Part shown: positions 43,821 to 51,477 of the stretch, piece after piece
How the letters are laid out: the number at the start of each line of letters is the position of its first letter
How positions within the stretch are numbered: the first letter of the stretch is position 1
Origin: a virus
Length of the DNA: 64,000 nt
Virus record (IMG/VR): IMGVR_UViG_3300024239_000013
Span: 255,335-319,334 of that record
Direction: 5' to 3' (one strand)
Program-made: the position numbers and the translations under genes
Notes under the pieces: generated by a model
What the model saw: only the letters and a program-made list of their open reading frames with translations
Told to the model about the DNA's origin: nothing
The model's database searches: none

Positions 43821-44123
43821 TTATTTTTTAAGACTTTCAAGTTTTTTTATTTCTAAATCAATTTCACTCTGTCTGTTCACGTCTAATATTTTTCTATCCG
43901 TAGATTGAATCATTCTTTTTTCAACTTTAAGACCTTCTATTTCGATCATATTTTTTAATTCCTGTTTATTCGCTACAGAATCAAGAATAGCTGATTGTAT
44001 TTTAGATTGTTTAGCTAATTTTTCAATATCACTATTAGCTCCACACTGTTTAACGAAAAGAACAGCTAAAAACACAAGTACAATAACTTCAAAATTAGAT
44101 TTGATTTTCTCGATTATTTTCAT
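43821..44123 (-). CDS. Small single-span membrane protein
   Basis: 100 aa from ATG 44123; an upstream in-frame ATG at 44204 is rejected because it would include a terminator and the promoter-like element. N-terminal MKIIEKIKSNFEVIVLVFLA with a hydrophobic span to about residue 23, then Cys and a helical, charged C-terminus (LKVEKRMIQSTDRKILDVNR). The design (short cytoplasmic end, one span, coiled coil) resembles an inner-membrane spanin, but that is only a possibility. Confidence 0.5.
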   Translation of the reverse strand: MKIIEKIKSNFEVIVLVFLAVLFVKQCGANSDIEKLAKQSKIQSAILDSVANKQELKNMIEIEGLKVEKRMIQSTDRKILDVNRQSEIDLEIKKLESLKK

Positions 44124-44143
44124 AATATTAATTTTTATTTTTT

Positions 44144-44154
44144 TATATATCCAA
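44144..44154 (-). promoter_or_regulatory. TTGGATATATA promoter-like element
   Basis: Minus strand TTGGATATATA, 20 bases upstream of the ATG at 44123 and downstream of the terminator at 44168-44201. Confidence 0.55.
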
Positions 44155-44167
44155 AAACAAACTCCAC

Positions 44168-44201
44168 AAAAAAACCAGTAATAAAAATCACTGGTTTTTT
44201 T
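44168..44201 (-). terminator. Intrinsic terminator
   Basis: Stem AAAACCAGT ... ACTGGTTTT with flanking A and T runs, about 20 bases after the 44221-44778 stop. Confidence 0.85.
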
Positions 44202-44220
44202 CATTTTTTTTATGTTTATA

Positions 44221-44778
44221 TTAACCTAGAGTAACTCCTTGCATAGCTGCAGCTAGTTGTTTTTCTAAATCTTTTACTAAAGCTGCATCTTCTTTTGCAT
44301 CGGATAATGCTTGATCGAATGCTTTAAACAGTCTAAGAAAATCTTCAGCGCTCTTTAAACCAACACCTTTGGATTTAGAAAGGAAATAGTGACTTGCTTC
44401 CAGAGGTAAAGCACTCATATAAATAGTATTGTCTTTAATTCCTTCTTTTCTGATCTTTTTAATCTGTTTATTAACTTCAACAACACCTAAAGCTTCAGTT
44501 GAATTCCATTCAGCCTTTTCCTGCATGAATTTTTCATATTCAGAGAAAAGATCTTGATTACAAGAAATAGCATAAAGCTTTGTCTTAATCTCTTCTTTTT
44601 TAGCAGAAATTTCTTTATGTAATTGATCCACTTTTTCTTGATCAATTCCTATAGGTGAATCCAAAATTGAATCTTGAGGAACAGTTGGACCATTAGTATT
44701 AAATTTGATTACATTCGATGCTAGAGGTTCGGTATTTCCAATCTCTATTTTTTGTGAATTCTTCTTAGTTGATGACAT
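44221..44778 (-). CDS. Coiled-coil hypothetical protein
   Basis: 185 aa. The N-terminal 40 residues are Ser/Asn/Pro-rich and probably disordered. The rest is helical (KVDQLHKEISAKKEEIKTKL, LVKDLEKQLAAAMQG). SHYFLSKSKGVGLKSAEDFL lies near residue 130. No family recognised. It lies in a late block between nuclease and membrane genes, before a strong terminator. Confidence 0.5.
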   Translation of the reverse strand: MSSTKKNSQKIEIGNTEPLASNVIKFNTNGPTVPQDSILDSPIGIDQEKVDQLHKEISAKKEEIKTKLYAISCNQDLFSEYEKFMQEKAEWNSTEALGVVEVNKQIKKIRKEGIKDNTIYMSALPLEASHYFLSKSKGVGLKSAEDFLRLFKAFDQALSDAKEDAALVKDLEKQLAAAMQGVTLG

Positions 44779-44824
44779 ATTTTTTTAATTTTATAGTTCT
44801 AGTTATTTTTATTTGTTTTGTTTC

Positions 44825-45643
44825 TTATCTTATATCAAAAATATCAAAATTAGTTCTATTTTGTTCGAGATATGCTCTCAGAGGCTCTCTTAGATCTTTT
44901 GCCGGATATATTTTGGGATTTGAATTTGGTCCTATGTGACAAAGAAATCCACTTTCGGTTTCTATTCCAATTTCCTCCTCCAATATTAATCTATATAGAC
45001 TTATTTGTATAGAATATAAGTTGTGCTCATTCTCCCATAAATGAGTAAAAGGTCTTAATAATCTTTTATACCTTCCTTCAGGATGATCATCATGCTTAAA
45101 TACACCATTTGTTTTCCAGTCTCCTATAAGTAGAAATAATTTTTCTCTTTTCTGGTCCCAAAATAAAAATGGTTGGTCGACAGTTCCAGCAAGTCTCCAC
45201 CTTCTAGAGAATATTTTGAGCTCAGAAGGAAGTGGTACCAATACATGAAATTTTCTATTGTAGAGTTCAATAAATTTATTTACTCTCAATGAATATTCAT
45301 CATCAGGATCTATAGAAGGAATCTCTGGATTTTCACCACTCCAAAAATCCTCTATAAATTTATGAACCTTCGTACCAAGTTCATTTGCTACATTTGCTTT
45401 ATTTTTCCATTCATCTAATATAACCGAAACGTCGACTCCTCTTTCTGCTGCTTTTCTCTTAGACCAATATTCTCTATTAAAAGGGGCCTTAAAATTTTTA
45501 ATGTATGTTGTTACGGAATCGAATAATATACCATCATATCTATATGTATGCGTGGCTTCATCAAAAACAAATTTAGGATCCTTCGAAAAAATAGCCAATT
45601 TGCTTTCTATATCTTTTTTTGTGCTTTCTATGTATTCCTTCAT
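44825..45643 (-). CDS. PD-(D/E)XK nuclease, RecB/Cas4-like
   Basis: 272 aa. RecB-family motifs are in order: ATHTYRYDGILFDSVTTYI near the N-terminus, GTKVHKFIE with H94, LAGTVDQ with D156, GDWKT with D175 and K177, and the QxxxY motif QISLY (213-217). These residues bind metal and cleave DNA ends. Such proteins in T4-like phages may process DNA during recombination or packaging. It overlaps the next gene by one base. Confidence 0.8.
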   Translation of the reverse strand: MKEYIESTKKDIESKLAIFSKDPKFVFDEATHTYRYDGILFDSVTTYIKNFKAPFNREYWSKRKAAERGVDVSVILDEWKNKANVANELGTKVHKFIEDFWSGENPEIPSIDPDDEYSLRVNKFIELYNRKFHVLVPLPSELKIFSRRWRLAGTVDQPFLFWDQKREKLFLLIGDWKTNGVFKHDDHPEGRYKRLLRPFTHLWENEHNLYSIQISLYRLILEEEIGIETESGFLCHIGPNSNPKIYPAKDLREPLRAYLEQNRTNFDIFDIR

Positions 45644-46086
45644 TAAACTAAATTAATAATTTTTAAGAGCCATTCCCACTTAATAGCAACAAAAACTATA
45701 AGTGAAACCTCAACAATAAATCTAAGAATCCACAATAGACTAATATATCTAAATAAGAATTGATATACTACTAAATATGATTCTTCATCGGTTCCTTTTA
45801 CTGGCTCTATCCACATCGTAAGTAACTCCTCTAAATTAAGAGATTTGAAATACTCGTTAGTAGGCTTAATTTCACTTATAACAAAAGAAGGTCTAGCATC
45901 TTTAGGAAGATCTACAGAAAGAGTAACCTGTGGGGGAAGATTAACGACAGTGTATATTCTATTTAAATAATCTCTTCTTAAATTTCTTCTTGCCCATATA
46001 GGAGAATCTGTCTCCTCTTTTTTTATGATTTTCACATATTCAAGATAGAGTAAAAATTCTTTTATAACCTTAAAAATTCTAAACAT
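45643..46086 (-). CDS. Membrane-anchored hypothetical protein
   Basis: 147 aa. A soluble N-terminal part with VVNLPPQVTLSVDLPKDARP is followed by a hydrophobic C-terminal region (about 108-147: FRYISLLWILRFIVEVSLIV then FVAIKWEW) that could cross the membrane once or twice. No family recognised. Overlap with the nuclease gene start implies coupled translation, not necessarily shared function. Confidence 0.5.
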   Translation of the reverse strand: MFRIFKVIKEFLLYLEYVKIIKKEETDSPIWARRNLRRDYLNRIYTVVNLPPQVTLSVDLPKDARPSFVISEIKPTNEYFKSLNLEELLTMWIEPVKGTDEESYLVVYQFLFRYISLLWILRFIVEVSLIVFVAIKWEWLLKIINLV

Positions 46087-46117
46087 GATGGTTTATTTTT
46101 TATATCATCGTAAATCT

Positions 46118-46726
46118 TTATTGTTTCTCGTCTATTTTTTTTCTGATTTTACTGCGAGCTCTTCTGATCCTTGTAGCGATGGATCTTTTCTTTATCCCAT
46201 ATTTTTCTGCAATGTCCTTATATTTCATATTGTTTATCTCTCGGTCGATCATAATGTCTCTGTATAACTCTGGGAGATCTCTAATCTCATCCAGAACGGA
46301 TTCATAAAACTCATCAAAAGTAGATTCCTCCTTATAGAATGCATACAAAGGATCCTCTTCTAAAACATACTGTCCTCCTATCTCATTGGATTCGTTTTTT
46401 GAAGAAAGATATTCGAGTTCAGCATCAGTGTGATTGTGATATCTTTTTCTGGACTTCATTAAGAGGAGAGATTCATTTCTTGCTATATTATAACACCAAG
46501 TTGAAAAATTTCCTCTTTCATTGTTATACTGGTCTATTTTTATCCAAATTTTAGACATGGTATTAATGAAAGCATCTTCAGCAAGTTCCTGTTCTTTTAC
46601 AATCAAAAAACAATGGTTTAGTATACCAGGTCGGAGTCTCTCGAATAAAATTTTAAAATTCTTATCATTTTTCACAGTTATGAAATCCTCAGCTATCTTT
46701 TGGATATTCTTTTCTTTTTGTTGCAT
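46118..46726 (-). CDS. ECF-type sigma factor
   Basis: 202 aa. Sigma region 2 is clear at about 20-95 (LAEDAFINTMSKIWIKIDQY, RGNFSTWCYNIARNESLLLM). Region 4 is at about 145-195 (LPELYRDIMIDREINNMKYK then DIAEKYGIKKRSIATRIRRA), with a helix-turn-helix. Unlike gp55 it keeps both promoter-contacting domains, so it could direct host RNA polymerase to phage middle or late promoters without a clamp. No anti-sigma gene is seen next to it. Its target may be the TTGGATATATA element or another set; this cannot be told from sequence. Confidence 0.85.
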   Translation of the reverse strand: MQQKEKNIQKIAEDFITVKNDKNFKILFERLRPGILNHCFLIVKEQELAEDAFINTMSKIWIKIDQYNNERGNFSTWCYNIARNESLLLMKSRKRYHNHTDAELEYLSSKNESNEIGGQYVLEEDPLYAFYKEESTFDEFYESVLDEIRDLPELYRDIMIDREINNMKYKDIAEKYGIKKRSIATRIRRARSKIRKKIDEKQ

Positions 46727-46729
46727 ATA

Positions 46730-47335
46730 TTAAAATTGGTTTTTTATTTTACTGTTTGAAAATTTTACTATTTCTATATTGGCTTCTACCAAGAACGATA
46801 AAGATTCAGGTTTTCTATAAACCTCTGAAAAAATAACTCTCTTTATACCAGATTGGATTATTAGTTTAGAACACTCATAACAGGGAGAAAGAGTTACATA
46901 TAAACTAGAACCCTCAGAACTCTGAGTTCCCTTCGCTAGCTTAGTTATCGCATTAGCTTCTGCGTGTAATACATAAGGAAGAGTTATATTATCCACATTT
47001 TCACAAATGTTCGGGAACCCTGTAGGAGATCCGTTATATCCGTCCGATATTATCGATTTGTCTTTAACTATTAAACATCCAACTTTCATTCGATTGCAAT
47101 GAGAATTTTTAGACCAAACCGAAGCCATTTCCAGGTAAATTGAATCTTTTTTATCCGTTACTTCCGAAAATTCACGATCGGACAATTCAGATTCAGAATA
47201 GAATACTTCTAATTTTTTATCTTCGTTAGTTTTAACCGACCAAAAGGGTAAAGACAGAAAATCATCCGTCATAAAAGACATGTCATCACAGACTCGTCTA
47301 TTAACATTTTCTGTAATTTTTATAGATTTTAACAT
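46730..47335 (-). CDS. dCMP deaminase
   Basis: 201 aa (T4 Cd is 193). Zinc site HAEANAI (124-130) with catalytic Glu126 and PCYEC (151-155). GCLIVKDKSIISDGYNGSPT (87-106) is the typical substrate loop. The N-terminal about 65 residues are longer than in most family members; a later start at MSFMTDD is possible. It converts dCMP to dUMP for dTTP synthesis. It is 3 bases upstream of the sigma factor. Confidence 0.9.
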   Translation of the reverse strand: MLKSIKITENVNRRVCDDMSFMTDDFLSLPFWSVKTNEDKKLEVFYSESELSDREFSEVTDKKDSIYLEMASVWSKNSHCNRMKVGCLIVKDKSIISDGYNGSPTGFPNICENVDNITLPYVLHAEANAITKLAKGTQSSEGSSLYVTLSPCYECSKLIIQSGIKRVIFSEVYRKPESLSFLVEANIEIVKFSNSKIKNQF

Positions 47336-47403
47336 ACAACTACATTTGATTGGTGCAAATGTAGATCAAAATCTCGCTATAAAAAAATATTTTGTATTAT
47401 TTT

Positions 47404-48921
47404 TTAGATTCTTCTCGAATCCGGTCTTAATACTCTGTCACCTGAGGTAACGTTTAAAGGTCCTTCTAGTAATAAAGCTATTCTAACTAAGGTAGCTTTC
47501 ATTTCTTGTATATCTTTAGAACTTAAGCTTTCAGATTGATTATTACTTTTAGATGGATCCTTATCATCAGATTTAGAAACTGTTTTTATATCATTAACTG
47601 GTTTCTGTAAATTATTATCAGGTAAACCTGTATCTGTAGTAGAATTTTCAATAACTGATGGGGATAACTTGGACTGAGGTTTAGGGGAAAGACTAGTTAT
47701 AGACTTCTTTATCTCGGGAGCTTTTATAGCTGGAATTTTAGTAGATAGTGAAGGTATTTTATTCTCTTTAAAAGTTGGAGTTATATTTTTAGATTGTAGA
47801 GGTTCTATCTTATTTAAAAATGAATCCTGTTTATTTTTACTGAACATACTTCCTACACTCTTAGCTAAACCAACTCCAGTACCCATTAAATTATTTTTAT
47901 CTAAGCCCTTTAATAAAGATCCACCCTTTTGTATTAATTCCGAAGGATTATCTAGACCAAAATCTAAATTTTTTACTTTATTTAAAGTGTCAAAAGCACC
48001 AGATAATAGAGGGGATTCTTTTAGATTTAATTTTCCACTAAAATTTTTACCTATATTACTAACAAAACCAGAAAGAGAATCGGGACTTAATATATTTTCT
48101 ATCTTAGATGATATTGATTTATTTAAATTTCCCAATCCTTCCTTAAATATTGGATTTTTATCATCAAAATTCAAAAGTGATGACATTTCTTTTAGAGGGG
48201 ATTCTATATTCTTCAAAAGATCTGTTGGAATTAGACCCTTTATATTATCCATCACGCTATTACCAGAATTCTTGGTAAAGGTTTCAAGTATGTCATTTAT
48301 AGGATTTTCTGTGGTTTTTTTAGAGAACTCTGTTTTTATTAATTCTGGTAGTTTATCCCCCATTAACGAGTTAAATGCTTCTTCAAGATTCTTAGATTCA
48401 TTAGGTATACCCAACAAATCATTACCTTTTTTTAATAAGGTTTCCATAGAACCAGAAACGATTTCCGAAATTTTATCAGAATTTAACGGTTCGTCTGGTT
48501 TTTTAGCTATAATTTCTTTAGCTAAATTTGGAATATTTTTTATATCTGTTTTTATAACATTACTGATATCCTTTAGACCAAGATTTTCTATCCCTTTGTA
48601 AACCCCCTTGAAATCTAGAGATTTTATATCATTAGAAAGTTCTTTAAAATCTAGAGTTTTCAGGTCAGTAGAAAGACCTTTAAAATCCAGCTCACCAATA
48701 CTTTTAGTGAGCTGGTTAAATTCATTCTTTAGACTATTTAGATCTAGTCCGTTTATTTTTTCAACTACCTTTACTATTTTATCCCCACTCTCTGAACTTT
48801 TTTCGTGGGATTCTATTAAATCATCTGTAGATGCTATATTTTTTCTAATGTCGCTAGAAAGTTTATCAACGTTTCTAGACAAATCCAATAGAGAGGATAT
48901 AAGTTTTTGATCTGTGGCCAT
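47404..48921 (-). CDS. Tape-measure candidate
   Basis: 505 aa, mostly helical. It has near-repeats early on (LKTLDFKELSNDIKSLDFKG), a Gly/Ser/Asn-containing middle and a disordered Pro/Ser/Lys region at about 390-460. The C-terminus ends LVRIALLLEGPLNVTS then RPDSRRI. The position directly after tubes and a frameshifted chaperone-like gene is where the tape measure sits in most tailed phages, and length is close to T4 gp29 (590 aa). No conserved tape-measure domain is recognised, so the assignment is positional. Confidence 0.4.
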   Translation of the reverse strand: MATDQKLISSLLDLSRNVDKLSSDIRKNIASTDDLIESHEKSSESGDKIVKVVEKINGLDLNSLKNEFNQLTKSIGELDFKGLSTDLKTLDFKELSNDIKSLDFKGVYKGIENLGLKDISNVIKTDIKNIPNLAKEIIAKKPDEPLNSDKISEIVSGSMETLLKKGNDLLGIPNESKNLEEAFNSLMGDKLPELIKTEFSKKTTENPINDILETFTKNSGNSVMDNIKGLIPTDLLKNIESPLKEMSSLLNFDDKNPIFKEGLGNLNKSISSKIENILSPDSLSGFVSNIGKNFSGKLNLKESPLLSGAFDTLNKVKNLDFGLDNPSELIQKGGSLLKGLDKNNLMGTGVGLAKSVGSMFSKNKQDSFLNKIEPLQSKNITPTFKENKIPSLSTKIPAIKAPEIKKSITSLSPKPQSKLSPSVIENSTTDTGLPDNNLQKPVNDIKTVSKSDDKDPSKSNNQSESLSSKDIQEMKATLVRIALLLEGPLNVTSGDRVLRPDSRRI

Positions 48922-48937
48922 ATTGTATATATTTATT

Positions 48938-49174
48938 CTACTTTTTTAGATTAAATACTTGTTTCACACCTCCTTCATTCTGTGCTTCTGCATTTTCAGC
49001 TTCTATGGTAGCATTTAATTTATTTAGCCATATCTGATATTCGTAGAAAGGTATGGATTCTAACCATTCTGGGTCTATTCCATGTTCTCTCCACATTCTA
49101 AACTTAATATCAAAGAAGTTCTCTAAAGATATCTGAAATAACGAAAAGAGATCTAATCCCTCTGGGAAATGCAA
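48938..49174 (-). CDS. Frameshift-encoded C-terminal extension of the gp26-like gene
   Basis: The frame opens 65 bases inside the end of 49110-50195 and only offers a TTG start without ribosome-binding site. From the likely shift point (codon GAG at 49160-49162) it encodes about 74 aa (EGLDLFSLFQISLENFFDIK, RMWREHGIDPEWLESIPFYE, YQIWLNKLNATIE). This reads as a natural continuation of the upstream protein. It is probably expressed as a fusion by a +1 shift at TTT CCC A. A sequencing indel is the main alternative. Confidence 0.7.
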   Translation of the reverse strand: MHFPEGLDLFSLFQISLENFFDIKFRMWREHGIDPEWLESIPFYEYQIWLNKLNATIEAENAEAQNEGGVKQVFNLKK

Positions 49175-50195
49175 GGTAAGCGGATACCTCTTCTTGTCCG
49201 CACAATTCGCACTTTTGTTTAACGGTTAATTCAGTTCCCAATTTTATTCTTTCGGAAAGCTCAAAATATAAACTATATTCTTCTTTTGTCCAATAATCAG
49301 ATTCCCTCATTTTGAACATTATTTTTTCAGTTGTTAAATCTCTCCACTCTTCAAATAGGAAAGGTGATATTTTAAGGAATCCCTCATCTATTTCTATTCC
49401 TTTTTTAACTGAATCTGCCACAAACTTAGATATTGCTTTAGTAACTCCTATGCTAGGTATAAACATTTCTATTTTTTTACCAATTCTCTTAACATCAAAA
49501 ACAAAAGATCTAGTTTCCGGATTATAATATTCCATTATTTTTTCATCAAGTTCATATGAACTTAAAACGCCGGTTCTTAATTCTATTCCATCCTTATATG
49601 GACACTGTGGATTATTACCACATTCCTTATTTAAAGGAAGAATTATCGAATTCTCTCCTTTTACAAAAGTAAGATCCCTGATTGCCATTATAACAAAAAA
49701 TCTATCCTCCTGCTTAAGATCCATATATGAAACTACTCCTTCCCCTGGAAAATCGATTCTTAGACATCTGTCCAAGATATAGCTAAGCTTATCTTCTACG
49801 TCAAGTCTATCTTCGTCATCAATAGTCGAGAAATGTCTTATCTCTCTTACCTCAGCAGATCTTATAGCTAATTTAGATCCATCGGGATAAAAAAGACCCA
49901 TTGAAGGAAGTATTTCAACTGGAAGATTTTTCCAACCAGTATCAAAAGCTGGAGAAGCTGATTGTGCCTTACCAAAACTATTAACTAGTGGTTCCTCCGA
50001 ATTTAAACTAGATTCTAGTTTTATCGGTTCCTTTCTGATTAGATTATCAGGGATGTTAATTTGTTTTGACTGATCTATTTCTACTCCAACTACTGAACTT
50101 TGCATATTTTCGTTAGAAGTTACCGGATCATCATAAACTATTCCTCCTGACAATTCCTTATTCTTTAGAATTTCTTCTGGTGATATGTTATCCAT
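49110..50195 (-). CDS. 26: gp26-like baseplate hub/tail chaperone, zero-frame form
   Basis: 361 aa. LPVEILPSMGLFYPDGSKLA (91-110), then DKLSYILDRCLRIDFPGEGV and LKQEDRFFVIMAIRDLTFVK match the T4 gp26-type family (Pfam PF12322). Four Cys, CGNNPQC (192-198) and CELCG (329-333), could hold zinc. The last 17 residues after Pro344 look unlike the family; the +1 frame gives the better continuation. It lies between tail tube genes and the tape-measure candidate, where lambda-like phages have the frameshifting G/GT chaperone. Start ATG 50195. Confidence 0.75.
   Translation of the reverse strand: MDNISPEEILKNKELSGGIVYDDPVTSNENMQSSVVGVEIDQSKQINIPDNLIRKEPIKLESSLNSEEPLVNSFGKAQSASPAFDTGWKNLPVEILPSMGLFYPDGSKLAIRSAEVREIRHFSTIDDEDRLDVEDKLSYILDRCLRIDFPGEGVVSYMDLKQEDRFFVIMAIRDLTFVKGENSIILPLNKECGNNPQCPYKDGIELRTGVLSSYELDEKIMEYYNPETRSFVFDVKRIGKKIEMFIPSIGVTKAISKFVADSVKKGIEIDEGFLKISPFLFEEWRDLTTEKIMFKMRESDYWTKEEYSLYFELSERIKLGTELTVKQKCELCGQEEVSAYLAFPRGIRSLFVISDIFRELL
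49163..49169 (-). other. Candidate +1 programmed frameshift site
   Basis: Minus strand TTT CCC A(GA). Pro-tRNA on CCC could slip to CCA (both Pro), moving into the frame of 48938-49174. AGA in the A site follows. The fusion would be 418 aa (344 + 74). Confidence 0.6.
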
Positions 50196-50212
50196 AATTT
50201 TTTATTTATTCA

Positions 50213-50224
50213 TTATATAACCAA
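50213..50224 (-). promoter_or_regulatory. TTGGTTATATA promoter-like element
   Basis: Minus strand TTGGTTATATA, about 18 bases upstream of the ATG at 50195, directly after the terminator at 50229-50260. One mismatch to the common element. Confidence 0.4.
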
Positions 50225-50228
50225 AAAC

Positions 50229-50260
50229 AAAAAAAGAGACCAAAATTGATCTCTTTTTTT
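50229..50260 (-). terminator. Intrinsic terminator after tail tube genes
   Basis: Inverted repeat AAAAAAGAGA ... TCTCTTTTTT about 25 bases after the second tube gene stop, with a U-run on the minus strand. Confidence 0.75.
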
Positions 50261-50285
50261 TATATAATTTAAAAAAATTATCAAA

Positions 50286-50861
50286 TTACAAGAAAAGGTC
50301 TTCCCAATAATCACAAACCCAACTAGTTGTTATTGTATAGATAGTTGCTTGTTCATAGTCTAGTTCCATGGGATTTATAGCTTCACTCAAGAAACATGAG
50401 GGTATTCTTATTCTCCTAAAAACATCCCCTCTTTTATTAAAGATTGATATTGAGATAGATCCTACATAGTCTGCTTTTATCCCCATTGCACCTGTAAGAG
50501 GATTATAAATTAAATCTGACCATTGTCTAAGTATTTTATAAACGCTCATCGAATTAGCATCATTTAAGTTAACCTCAAATTCCATGGTCAATGTCATATC
50601 ACTTTGAGAAGGTTCTCCCCCTGCATATCTTCTTGTTGCAAACTTATAGTTTTGGTTAATAGTCTGTGCAGGAGCAATATCAACAGCTAACCCTGTTATA
50701 GATTTAACTTGTTGTGCTAATATTCCCTCCCCATTAAATGCCGTTGTTGCATCTAAAATACCAGCAGGAGGATTTATAATAACTTCAAACTGGTTCAAAA
50801 ATACCGGTTCATAGTTATTTATTGCTGCTTTAGAATTCGTAAAATGTGGTAATCCTGCCAT
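50286..50861 (-). CDS. 19: Tail tube protein gp19, copy 2
   Basis: 191 aa (T4 gp19 is 163). It begins MAGLPHFTNSKAAINNYEPV and has FLNQFEVIINPPAG, RRYAGGEPSQSDMTLTMEFE, DANSMSVYKILRQWSDLIYN, PLTGAMGIKADYVGSISISI and ends CDYWEDLFL. It is clearly paralogous to 50879-51433. Tube proteins stack as hexamers inside the sheath. It lies 17 bases downstream of copy 1 and before a terminator. Confidence 0.9.
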   Translation of the reverse strand: MAGLPHFTNSKAAINNYEPVFLNQFEVIINPPAGILDATTAFNGEGILAQQVKSITGLAVDIAPAQTINQNYKFATRRYAGGEPSQSDMTLTMEFEVNLNDANSMSVYKILRQWSDLIYNPLTGAMGIKADYVGSISISIFNKRGDVFRRIRIPSCFLSEAINPMELDYEQATIYTITTSWVCDYWEDLFL

Positions 50862-50878
50862 TTATTATTTTTAATTTT

Positions 50879-51433
50879 TTATAGGAATAAATCTTCCCAA
50901 TAATCAACCGCCCAAGTCATATCGTCAATTTTATATAAATCGGTAGAGGTATAATTTAAATTCATAGGAGATATTGGTTTAGTAGGAAAGCAATCCTTAC
51001 ATGTTATTCTTCTAAAAACGTCTCCTTGTTTATTAAAAATCGATATAACTATAGTTCCCGTATAGTCGCTTTTAATGCCCATTGCACCAGTCAATGGATT
51101 ATAAATCAAATCTGACCATTGTCTTAATGTTTTGAAAACATACATAGAGTTAGCATCATTAAGGTTTACAGTAAAACTTAAACTAACGTCCATAAATGTA
51201 TTTTCGGGTTTAGCTCCAGCATAATTTCTTTTAGCAAATTTATACTTTTGGCTAGTTACTCCGGGATTCTTATCTAAAGAAAGTCCGCTAACCTTAGTAA
51301 CATGTTGGAGTAATATTTCACCACCAGCTACAGCAGCAGGAGGTATTATTGTTACCTCGAACTGGTTCAGATAAACAGGTTCAAATTTGTTTATAGCTGA
51401 AAGTGAATTTTGAAAATGTGATAGTCCTGCCAT
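50879..51433 (-). CDS. 19: Tail tube protein gp19, copy 1
   Basis: 184 aa. Motifs match the next gene: MAGLSHFQNSLSAINKFEPV, YLNQFEVTIIPPAA, KRNYAGAKPENTFMDVSLSF, DANSMYVFKTLRQWSDLIYN, PLTGAMGIKSDYTGTIVISI, end VDYWEDLFL. It follows the sheath gene as in T4 (18-19). Which copy forms the main tube is not visible; the other could cap or initiate the tube. Confidence 0.9.
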   Translation of the reverse strand: MAGLSHFQNSLSAINKFEPVYLNQFEVTIIPPAAVAGGEILLQHVTKVSGLSLDKNPGVTSQKYKFAKRNYAGAKPENTFMDVSLSFTVNLNDANSMYVFKTLRQWSDLIYNPLTGAMGIKSDYTGTIVISIFNKQGDVFRRITCKDCFPTKPISPMNLNYTSTDLYKIDDMTWAVDYWEDLFL

Positions 51434-51477
51434 AGTTAGTTATATTTATCTTTACTTATGAAAATCATCAAATTACA

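Noticed and set aside
43821-44204. Longer start for the single-span membrane protein
   Set aside because: It would include a terminator stem and the TTGGATATATA element; the ATG at 44123 follows both.
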